A stretch of 64,000 nt of DNA from Telopea speciosissima (Eukaryota > Streptophyta > Magnoliopsida > Proteales > Proteaceae), in contig NC_057922.1 of assembly GCF_018873765.1 (NCBI RefSeq), forward strand, positions 10,615,563 to 10,679,562. The letters run 5' to 3'. The notes below the pieces were generated by a model. That model saw nothing but the letters and a program-made list of their open reading frames with translations. It made no database searches and was not told the DNA's origin. The translations under genes were made by a program, and so were the position numbers. Positions within the stretch are counted from its first letter, which is position 1, and each line of letters starts with the position of its first letter. This document shows, one piece after another, positions 12,404 to 21,542 of the stretch.

Positions 12404-12411
12404 GAATATAC
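12404..12411. promoter_or_regulatory. Candidate P1BS element (GNATATNC)
   Basis: GAATATAC fits the palindromic PHR1-binding consensus GNATATNC and lies about 1.1 kb upstream of the type-B MGDG synthase start. Type-B MGDG synthases are known to be induced by phosphate starvation through PHR1. One 8-mer match at this distance can easily be chance, so this is a pointer only. Confidence 0.25.
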
Positions 12412-12671
12412 ATTTCTTACCAATATAATTAAAAGGGATAGGGTTCTTTGAGCTAGCAACAAATCGAGAAGCACACCAATGAGGCGCAGCAAAACAACAT
12501 TGTCCATTAGAGCGCAAACTAGGCCATTTCATATAAGGAGGAGAGAGATGTGATACCATATCTTGCCTTGTTGGCGGTCTAAGAACCTTTTTCCTAATTA
12601 AAATTACCATTTCTATGGCTTTACCTAAAAAAAAAAAAAATCAATATTCAGATTATTATAAATAGGGGGAG

Positions 12672-12844
12672 CATTCTCTATGGGGGAGAGCAGGGACCAT
12701 GCACCTGTGGCAGCCAATGAGAGAGCACACGCATTGGCATCTCAGGGGGGGTGCATTTTTTGCTTTTCATGAAGAACGAGGTGGTCATTTCACGCCCCCT
12801 CCACTATGTCTTGACGTGGCCCCTATGTCCCCACAAAGAACTTT
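12672..12844. repeat. GTTCT-family foldback element
   Basis: The left end ATTCTCTATGGGGGAG and the right end CCCCACAAAGAAC are complementary. The interior has CCAATGAGAGAGCACACGCA and GGTGGTCATTTCACGCCCCC. The same interior words recur at 25,961 (CCAATGAGAGGACACACG) and 26,021 (CAGTCATTTCACCCCCC), so this is a dispersed family and not a chance palindrome. Confidence 0.55.
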
Positions 12845-14101
12845 TCTCCTTATAAATATCATGGTTATATTTATAAGATATAATCATTAGGATCATTTTT
12901 TTGATAAACATATGATCATTAAGATCACCTCATAAGTTTTATGGGCAATGAATTGAAATAATAGTTATTGCAAACTCCGCGTACAGTTTATAGTGTCATC
13001 ATTCTGCCAAGTGGTGTTGATTAATTATCCAATTACCAATAATTAACAGACCCCAATTAATTATGTCTTGATTTTAGACTGGAATATCTAGTCTATATTT
13101 GGGTTGTTGGATCAGACCTGAACCGGTATTATAAGGCCGAATAAAGTACCAATTTACTCCATGCTAAGTAAAAATGTGATTTTAGTGGATCGTGCGTGGC
13201 TCCTGCACTCAGACACAGTAGCATGGTAAAGTACCACCCTATCCCCATGTAATAAAAAATCAGGACAATGATCTCTTGCCTTAATAATAATAATATAATA
13301 ATTTCTATGAGGGTGTGGCTATCATTTTGCGTGGCCCTGTGTTTGGATGCAGGGACTACATATTGTACACAACCAGGTAGCATTTTTTGACTTCTTTCTC
13401 TCTAATAATAATAAGGGAGGAGGATTGTTGCCAGGTTGTATGACCCTTGCAATAGCACGAGGGGCCAATGAGAGAATGTGCGAGGCATCAAATAGAAGTG
13501 GGATTTTTCTTTCACGGGTGTGGGGCGATTGTTTTGCACTTTGTATTTGGGCACAAATGTCATGCAACTTAGTAGCCTTCTTTATCCTTAATAAGAATAT
13601 GTGACAATGTTTTATGACTAAGAGGGTATCCTATGCCCTGATCTTGCGTCTGTCTTTCTCCTCCTTCTGTGTAATGACCTCCTTCCTCCCCTTCCTTTAA
13701 TTATACCAAAAGGATGACTGTGAATGGGTGTTTTATGTCGGTGTAACGTATGCTTCTGGACAAAAAACACTCTCCCTATTATAAAGAAAACTTTAGAAAA
13801 AGAAGAATAATCGAACCTAAGCATTTTGGCCTTTTTAAGGTAACTCGGGTGTAGACGTAATTGAAGTGTTGTCATTTTAGGATGCTATTTATATCCATCC
13901 ATTCATTATAAATTAGAATATTGATGCCGTGTTTACTAGTTTTCCACCCTATTGTTTGCTTGGCAATTGGCATGCATTTTTATTTTTTTAATTCAAAAGA
14001 TTTTAAATGCCAATCCATAATTGGGTGTTTTTATTTATTAATAATCTAATAAATCAACACAAAAGAAAACCTATTTGACCAAGGAAACAACACTACACAT
14101 G

Positions 14102-14143
<42 letters not shown>
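14102..14143. repeat. (CT)n-(AT)n compound microsatellite
   Basis: About 12 CT units run directly into about 9 AT units. A plain simple-sequence repeat in intergenic DNA. Confidence 0.95.
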
Positions 14144-14333
14144 AATATTTTTTTCCTTTAATTTTTTTTATCAAATACTTTGATGAGTATGGTCTCATAA
14201 ATTCCAATGCCTTGCATGGATTCTTTACTTATGGAATTATACTTCTTTTTTGTAATTAACCTTCTATTGATCTGTATAAAGTTGCGTGGATTGAAAATTA
14301 TAAAACCCCAACTATATAAGCAAAAGGATAAAT

Positions 14334-14486
14334 GTTCTCTATGGGAATTAAGAAGTGTACGTATCCGCGTCCGCACACATGGGGGTGGGGAAATGACCGT
14401 CCCACCCCCCATGAAAGGTGATAATGATCGTTGTATTGATGTTGTTGCGTGTGCTTCCATTGGTCCCCCATGCTATCCTATGAGAA
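14334..14486. repeat. GTTCT-family foldback element, inverted orientation
   Basis: It starts GTTCTCTATGGGA and ends TCCTATGAGAAC, complementary over about 12 bases. The interior holds GGGGAAATGACCGTCCCACC and TGTGCTTCCATTGGTCCCCC, the reverse-strand counterparts of the words in the copies at 12.7 and 25.9 kb. Confidence 0.6.
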
Positions 14487-15087
14487 CTACTAAGACGATA
14501 ACTGAATATTCAAGAACAATTTTGGCTTTTGTCGTTGACTTGGTATCATCTTCCATGGACAAACCATCCACATCATTATCGTCTATATATGTCTTGCATG
14601 CTTCATTAAATTTTCATTCTCTCACGTGGATATGAAAAACATTTACAAATGGACCAAGTTAAATGGACCAAGTTATTCACGATGGCCTAATAGTTTCAAT
14701 TATGTGGCATATCAGATGGGGTCTAATGTTAAACAGATAAACCTCAAGGTCCCCCCAACTTATATGTCAAATTTCACCATAAAAGAATTCGTCAAGTGGT
14801 AAAATAAAGCTCTAAAAACACTAGACTACAAGAGGGTGCATGGGAATACATGGACGGCTGATGAAAATATAAAAATATATGTCAATACATGAGAGTGTGT
14901 TTGATTAAATTAGATTATAAAAATTCATATGTGGTTAATCCTACCATCGACATATCTATACAACATTACAACATACTACAATTAGAATTACAACATGGCT
15001 AAAATTGGTGTACTACTTTGATAAGCTTATCAGATCGGCTTCTATAAAGCAACTTTTGCCTTCAAAAATTAAGGCAAATTAAAGGTT

Positions 15088-15210
15088 ATGTGCATGGTGC
15101 ATGAACGTATATGCAACCGTTTGATGAGAATGAGGGCTCGTGTATTGTATACAATCATGCCCATCCAATAGTTGAAAGTACGATTATGCACCATGTACAA
15201 TTGTGTAAGA
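15088..15210. repeat. Imperfect foldback element
   Basis: TGTGCATGGTGCATGAACG at the left is mirrored by CGATTATGCACCATGTACA at the right. Inner arms around GAGGGCTCGTGTATTGTATA pair loosely with TATACAATCATGCCCATC. It is probably an old miniature inverted-repeat element of roughly 120 bp. No target duplication was seen. Confidence 0.45.
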
Positions 15211-16201
15211 AAACTCTCCCCAAAAATTAATTGAAATTTTGATTTTAACAACCTAGGAAAATTTTTATTTTTACTTTGAAATTGCAGAATTAATTCATTA
15301 GAATTTCTAAAATGCAGGTCACGTAGTGGAGGTGGTGGGTTCGAGGGAAAAAAAAATAAAATAAAAGAAAAACAACATGAAACACATGTTGAGTTATTAT
15401 TAGGATAAAATACACATGTCCCCTAAAGCTAAAATGCAGCCAATATTCTTCATGTCCCCCTAAGGTTCTGATAAGTCTCCACATATCCCTTGAAAATTCC
15501 ACGTACCACCTTTACTTTTCAACTTAAAGCCATTTAAGTACACACCATTAATTTTAGATGTTAAATGCTAACATGAAGAAGGTAATGTACAATTATACCC
15601 TTTCTACGATTAAATTACCAAAATATCCTTCAAGTTAAAAAACAAAGATGACAGAAATTGAAAAAGCCAAAAACCCAAATCGCTGTAAGCATAGGGAGAG
15701 CAGCCCAATCCGGTACAATGCATGGGGATCTATATTTGCTGATTGCCTCACAATTTAATCAATTTTGGTTGTCACCATCGATTAAAAACGAAGCATTTTC
15801 TTAATTCTGGTATCCAATGCATATCGATATCTCTAAAATGTGACGTTTTTTTTTTTTTTTGGCCATTTTCCATGTGGTATAATTTTAGGTATCCTGAATA
15901 ATATATTGGATTCTTATGAAATAATAAGTATCTCATCATCCACCATCCATTTGGTATAATTTTAGGTAAGTTCAATTTCACTCGTCAATTTATTTTGCCC
16001 CAATGATCCTAACGACCAATTAAATGGACCTTTTCTGCATTACCAAAAGTGTTGAAGGTCCAATTTTGTAAAAGTCCATTCATTCAATACCTGGCGTTCT
16101 TTCTTGCGTTATTTGTATTTTATCCTCCATTTTTAATTTTCCTGTTTTAGAAAAAATTCCAAAAAAGTCCCTCTCCTGAACTTCTTGTTCCAGCCCCACA
16201 T

Positions 16202-16321
16202 AATTTTCTAACAAGTCCTTCTTCTTTTTCTCCCATTCCTATCTCCTTTCTGCCCTAATTTCGAAAAGCCCCCAACCCAAGGATTTCTGTCCGCTGGAAC
16301 ATCCCTGGGTCGTCGACTCCG
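16202..16321 (+). other. Probable untranslated first exon
   Basis: A pyrimidine-rich stretch with raised GC (CCCCCAACCCAAGGATTTC) ends in GACTCCG followed by GTAAGCGCTTCATTTCTC, a good donor leading into a T-rich first-intron-like sequence. It contains no ATG-initiated frame. The nearest plus-strand gene is the MUSTANG-like gene, whose start codon at 21543 lies 16 bp after a TTTGGCTGCAG acceptor, so this could be its 5' UTR exon with a 5.2-kb leader intron. This is an inference from splice signals only. Confidence 0.35.
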
Positions 16322-16577
16322 GTAAGCGCTTCATTTCTCTCCTTTTAGTCCTTTCGTTCATTAGGGTTTTCAGTCTCTCTTTTAAATTGCTTCCTTTACT
16401 GTTCTTCTGGCTCAATAAAATGTATTCTTGATCTTCTGGTTCGTAAACGATTCCATTACAGTAATTGATAACATGGAATCATGTATAGATGATGTTGGGG
16501 GTGTAGTTGTCATGGACCTGGGACCCATATAGGTGTGTGTAGACCGTCCGATTGTCTTGGCCTCGCCAAGAATATCT

Positions 16578-16979
16578 CTAACTGATCAGGTGATCAAAGC
16601 TGCACAAGTTGGGGCTGTTGTTGACTTGTTGTCGAACAGCTGAAGTGCTTTCTTCGACAACAACAACAATCGAATCAGAGTTACTTGATCTGATTGACTT
16701 AATTCTAGGGTTCCTTTGCTCGGACATCACATGGTGATTTACTGGTGTAAATGCTGAGTTTTGAAGTGTGGGCGATGAACTTATGCTACCTTGCCCTAGA
16801 GCCCTAGACCTGGAGCTCTTTTGGTTAACTGAATTTTCAATCAGGGCTTTTTTTGTTGGTTGATTGCAATAAACTAGGGTTGCTAATGGATACAGGGGGT
16901 CTGGTTGGACCGGGACATACATAACCGAACCATGTAAACCCGAATTTGGGAATTTGAGGGTTGGAGCTAAATATTTCAT
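16578..16979 (-). other. Unrecognised 133-aa open frame, possibly a gene fragment
   Basis: An uninterrupted minus-strand frame with an ATG encodes a Ser/Asn-rich protein with stretches such as MYVPVQPDPLYPLATLVYCN and SIVVVVEESTSAVRQQV. It matches no family I recognise. It sits in repeat-rich DNA within the proposed leader intron of the next gene and has no clear neighbouring exons. It may be a captured gene fragment or chance; the composition looks more protein-like than most frames here. Confidence 0.25.
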
Positions 16980-17040
16980 TGCTGCAACCAGAACTTGGAA
17001 TTTGGTTATTTAGAAGTAGTGAAGTCCATAGTCGTCAAGG

Positions 17041-17180
17041 TCTCATTACCACCAGCGCAGAGGCGTGGGTTCGAGTCTTAGGAATCAGCCTCTCCGTGGA
17101 GGGGGTAAGGCTGCCTACCATCTACCTTTCCCAGACCTTGTGAAATGCGGGAGCCTTGTGGACTGGGTACGGCCCTTTTT
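17041..17180 (+). mobile_element. Au-like SINE with 20-bp target duplication
   Basis: The body contains a tRNA-like B box (GGGTTCGAGTC), then AATCAGCCTCTCCGTGGAG, GGTAAGGCTGCCTACCATC, CAGACC and GGGAGCC, and ends GGGTACGGCCCTTTTT. This is the layout of the plant Au SINE family. The direct repeats GAAGTCCATAGTCGTCAAGG (17021-17040) and GAAGTCCATAGTTGTCAAGG (17181-17200) differ by one base and are its target duplication. That makes this a young, well-delimited insertion. Its B box is only tRNA-derived; it is not a tRNA gene. Confidence 0.9.
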
Positions 17181-17534
17181 GAAGTCCATAGTTGTCAAGG
17201 AGACCCAAGGCTTTGGAGGGGCGCCTACAGCATGCAATATATGTTATATAGCAATTTTAGTTTTATATAATAAATGCTTGTATGCAACATAGAAGCCATA
17301 TCAATGCAATATGACATAATTATGCTATTAAAGACTTAATATGAGAAAACCAACATATAATACACAAAGCATAATATAAAATATTAGAATATTCATAAAA
17401 AACAAAACAATGAACATGAATCAACGTAAACTCTTGAAATGTCAAAAAACTAGTATAATATAAGGTGTGCTATCACAAGACCACAAGGCGATGCCGAGGT
17501 ATTCAAGTGTGACAATGAGATGGAAAAAATGTGA

Positions 17535-18340
17535 CACAACAATTCAAGGATTTGGTAGGTGACTCACAGATAAGAGGTTAGTGTTAAACTTAGGAACATG
17601 AAGTACGGAGTCAAGGGAAATAGAAGAAGTAACACAAACGCTACCCATACCAGAAATAGAAGAAAGAGAACCATCAACGATCCAAACCTTTTCCTTACCA
17701 GAATAGATAGAGTAGGAGTCATAACACTCCCAAAACTCAAAAAAAATAAATTCCAGCAAGTAGTTAACCATAAAAAACTTGAAGAAAACCAACTCACATA
17801 CACCCTTCACAATTTGGCTTCATTCCATGGCAACATATAAGTCCCAAATGATGCAAGTCACCAACCAATAGCAATCAAACTCACCATACACAGCATTTCG
17901 AGCAAAAAATAGGGCGAAAAAAAAAATCTGGCAGCTTGGAGGAGGATGAGTTGTGCTCCACCAACTCACCTCTGAAAGCCACCCCGTGGGCGATTCTAGC
18001 AAGCCCAGCCCCATTCCCAAGTATTGCTCGATGGAGGAGAAACCAGAAGAGAGAGAATAGGCTGGCGGTCGTGACCAAGGAGCTTCTTGCTTCTTCGAAT
18101 AGCCTTCACAACCTTGAAACTTCTTCCATTATGCCTTCTCGGTAATGTAAGATTGCAGCGTAAGTGATTCAAACTCAAGTAGGATCTTCTAGATGTGTTT
18201 GTTTACATGGTATAGCCTCTATTGGAACCCTCTACTTTTTTAGGGTTCCAATGAGAGGTGTAAGGGATGTGAATGTTTGGTCGACTCTCAAACCACGTTC
18301 CGATACCAAGTTGGAAATGGTGTAAGGATCGATTCAAGAG
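17535..18340 (-). mobile_element. Ty1/copia fragment (protease region)
   Basis: The minus-strand translation has ISGMGSVCVTSSISLDSVLH followed by VPKFNTNLLSVSHL, the stretch found in copia polyproteins around the protease and before the integrase. A plus-strand CCGATACCAAGTTGG near 18,300 recalls the start-of-element tRNA-primer region. The remnant is small and broken, without paired LTRs that I can define. Confidence 0.55.
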
Positions 18341-18599
18341 AGGAGAGGAGAGGAGAAGGTAGGAGGTGAGAAGAGAAGAGAAGATGAGGAGAAGAGAAGA
18401 GAGGAAAAGAAGAGAGAAGGAGATGTACAGACGAAAGTTAGGGAGAGAAGATTCCTTTCCCCTATTTGATTTACTAACATGAAGTGAGAATTCCATACAC
18501 CTCCCTAGGGAGGTAAAAGGTAAAAAAGTAAAATTACAACATAAGGCAATAAGATACTAAACTAGTGGCCAAACTACCCTTATTACATAAACTCTTAAC

Positions 18600-19255
18600 A
18601 CATATTTGTATTGGGACTTTAATCCCATGCGTTTACTTTGTAATCGACCAATTTAATGAGCCTAAAATATGGTTAGAAAGTAAGAATACGGGATTTACTT
18701 CATTAGTTTAGTTAGAGTCCTGTTTTGAGTCTATTTCCTTTATTATTTCACTTTCCTAGTCAATTTAGGTTTCCTTATTAGTTAAGGATAGAGTTAGACC
18801 TTTTTCCTTTTTAGTGTCTAAGTCTATTTTTAAGTCTTCTATATAAGTTTGTAAGGGAGGCCAGCATTGAACCCGAATTTGAATGAATAGAAAAGTTGCT
18901 TTTGCAATGTTGAAATCCTGAGATAGGATAGGTGAGAGGCCTAGGGTGAGATACCCTGTCCCCTCCCCCATCCCCTTCCATCGGTTCCTGAATCCAAACC
19001 TTAATTTTGTTCAAATTGATCTCAAGAGTGCTACAAGCTGCTGGGATTTCTTTCAACTGATTGCCACATCAAGATCATTGCTGCTTCTACAGGTTACAAA
19101 TTTGTGGATTTTTTATTTGCTACTTCAACCAAGGAAATTGTTCCCTTGTTTGAGTTCCCTATGTTCTCTTGGTTCCCTCATATGATTTATTGTTTATTGG
19201 AGGGTTTTTCTATTTGATCCTGCTTGGGATTAGATCTATTCTGGTTCTAATCTTA
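18600..19255 (+). mobile_element. Possible decayed LTR
   Basis: The sequence has the flavour of a plant LTR. An AT-rich upstream part (TTTAGGTTTCCTTATTAGTT) leads to CTATATAAG at about 18,839, then GTAAGGGAGGCCAGC and a T/C-rich leader. I could not match a second LTR or a target duplication, so the boundaries and the call are tentative. Confidence 0.3.
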
Positions 19256-19325
19256 CATTACCACCTTTATATCTAATTGCTATTCTCAAATTTTTTGGAT
19301 GATTACCATTCACTATATTTATTGA

Positions 19326-19431
19326 CTTTTTGTCAGATCTATGTATTACATGATATGTTGCTTAAAAAGTCTTATTTACTTTTTGTCAGATCTATGTATT
19401 ACATGATATGTTGCTTAAAAAGTCTTATTAC
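19326..19431. repeat. Two-copy 53-bp tandem duplication
   Basis: Units at 19326-19378 and 19379-19431 both read CTTTTTGTCAGATCTATGTA and onward to AAAAAGTCTTATT with no visible difference except at the joint. A recent local duplication in non-coding sequence. Confidence 0.9.
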
Positions 19432-20668
19432 TTATATTTATTAGTAATGAGATTAAAAAAAAAAAAAAGAAGGTGAAAGAATCAAGCTATGCTTGGTTGC
19501 ACAGTTTTGAGAACAGACTGTGGCCAGTCAAATTGGGTTTATCATAATGGCCACCTTTCTTGTTTTCCGGGTAACTTGGGCTAGATTCCCAGCATTCATC
19601 GAACCACCGAATTTTTTTTAAAAAAAATTATTTATTTTTATGAAGTTGGTGGAACCACTAATGAAACTAAAAGATTGGAACCCTTTCCTGCTCAGAGTCT
19701 GGTCCAATTATAAAACTATGTTTGTCTTTCTCCTGGAATAAAACAATTTCATTTTGGTTTTCTGTAACATCTAAGTGCATGAGGTCTGCACCGAAAATGG
19801 GAGTCATAAATGTCCATCACTAATATATATTTATATATATAAAAAGGAGTATTTTCACTTTGTACCGTACAAACTTAAAATAACATAATTTTGCGCTCTA
19901 CCAACAAAATAAGTTTGATTCGAGATGTATCGATTTCAAAGACTCCTACAATAGATCTGAGGCATGATTCATTAAAGAAATTCAAAGGAAGATGAGGGAG
20001 AGAGATCCACACCTGTGCCAATGCAGATTCAGTTGCTGGTGATCAAATGCAATGTGAATTTGTGGCAACCCACAGCCAAATGCGGCTCCAGAAAAGAACC
20101 ACTACTCTCAACTCAGAAATCTACTGTTCTCAATTCATCTCAACTAAGGCTTATTGTGACAATCTAGGGTCATATAATCCACAGTATCATAAGAACTCAG
20201 TTCTTCCCTCACTAATTCAATCTAAGTAATTTTTTGCCAGTCTCTCCACTCCCCTTTATGGCATTCTCTTATTCTTTTAGCATACTCAACTTGCACCCTA
20301 TAACTCCAAGTCAATAGTGCAATATTATTGGTCTTGGTTGTGACTGAACCATCTAATTTCACTTCCCCTCATGTTGTCACCTGTGGGTCCTTCCTGGTAG
20401 TTCCCATAACACAGTTATCCCTTTTATTTCGATGTTCTTGTAAATTAGCCTTAGCCCCCACCTATCACGTGTGTGCGGACCCACAGACATAAGATTAGAT
20501 AGTGAATCATACATGTATTGGTAAATATTCCAGGTTGTTGATCGGAACAATGTGTAAATGGTCATAGAACTCAACCAGCGTTATGACTTTTAACTGCAAA
20601 TGTTGTGTTTCTCTTGTAAGCCTTCATCTTTTTCCCCCAGCAAATACAATTTCGTGTATTAAGTCCAA

Positions 20669-20815
20669 CGGTAAGGTTGCTCCATTGTGACCAAGTGGTC
20701 GAGGGTTCGAGTCTGGAAACAGCCTCTCTGCAAAAGCAGGTGTAAGGCTGCGTACATTTTGACCCTCCCCAGACCCCCAAGTGGCAGGAGCCTCGTGCAC
20801 TTGGTATGCCCTTTT
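20669..20815 (+). mobile_element. Au-like SINE, second copy
   Basis: It contains ACCAAGTGGTCGAGGGTTCG, GGAAACAGCCTCTCTGCAAA, GTAAGGCTGCGTACATTTTG, CAGACCCCCAAGTGGCAGG and ends TTGGTATGCCCTTTT. It matches the Au SINE plan better than the copy at 17 kb. The direct repeat AAGTCCAA occurs at 20661-20668 and 20816-20823. The two SINEs lie 3.6 kb apart in the same orientation. Confidence 0.88.
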
Positions 20816-21542
20816 AAGTCCAATATGTCATCTAATTTCTATGAGGAAATAATAAGATATTCTTCAGTGTCGACTGCCTAAATATTGAAATGCTCCATTA
20901 AATAACCTGTAGTATTGGCTAGAAGTATTGACAGAATATTTTAGGTTGTCAATATAACAACTACGAGAAATGAGCACTAAATTAAGAGGGAGACACTTGA
21001 TCTTCTTGGAACAAGTACCGAATGGTGGAAACAGACTTTGTTTTAATTGTTTGAAGCATAGGATCATTAACCAACAACAAACACACATGATTTGTTTTCT
21101 CTTGATGATTAGTTTATAGTTTGTACTCGCAATTGCAATGGCAATGATGATGATGATGATATGGATAGATAACCATGGTGGTCTAGATGCATTGTAAAGA
21201 TAATGGCTTGAAAATTTAGATGAGTACCGTGATGTCACCACGTTTCCTTCTATCAGCTATTATCCTGCAATATGTGGTATGATATTGCAAGCTGGCATTG
21301 CTTTTGCATTACTTATGTGCATTTGAATTTGAGCATAAAATGTTGATTTTTACATTAATTTACCATTTCTTTTACATATTATGCATGACTACAACTCCTG
21401 ACATTGCCTTTCATAGATGTTCAGTATTTTTGAATTGGAATTTGGGGTTTAGAAAATACTGGAGAATTGTTTTTCCCAACTGAAATTTTGAAATCCTCCC
21501 TTTGATATCCTTCAGTTTGGCTGCAGGTTTTTGCACAAAGAC

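Larger units (their letters stand above)
11290..16201. other. Repeat-rich intergenic region upstream of MGDG synthase
   Basis: The first 500 bp hold the MGDG synthase leader and promoter. A perfect-armed hairpin lies at 12125-12194. The block 12.65-14.5 kb is crowded with degraded GC-rich repeats (sequences such as GTGTGGGGCGATTGTTTTGC near 13.5 kb) related to the GTTCT-ended foldback family. A CT/AT microsatellite is at 14102-14143. Sequence at 14,740-14,960 resembles 42,650-42,900, another dispersed AT-rich repeat. No convincing gene was found on either strand. Confidence 0.55.
16322..21542. other. Repeat-rich stretch before the MUSTANG-like gene
   Basis: If the exon at 16.2-16.3 kb belongs to the MUSTANG-like gene, this is its leader intron; otherwise it is intergenic. 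It holds two SINEs, a copia scrap, a possible LTR, the 53-bp duplication, and a purine-rich AGAGG/AGAAG tract at 18,333-18,420. Sequence from 19.4 to 20.6 kb shows nothing I recognise. Confidence 0.5.

Noticed and set aside
17041-17180. A tRNA gene suggested by a GGTTCGAGTC B box
   Set aside because: There is no cloverleaf, and the 3' half is the Au SINE body with a 20-bp target duplication, so this is a SINE.
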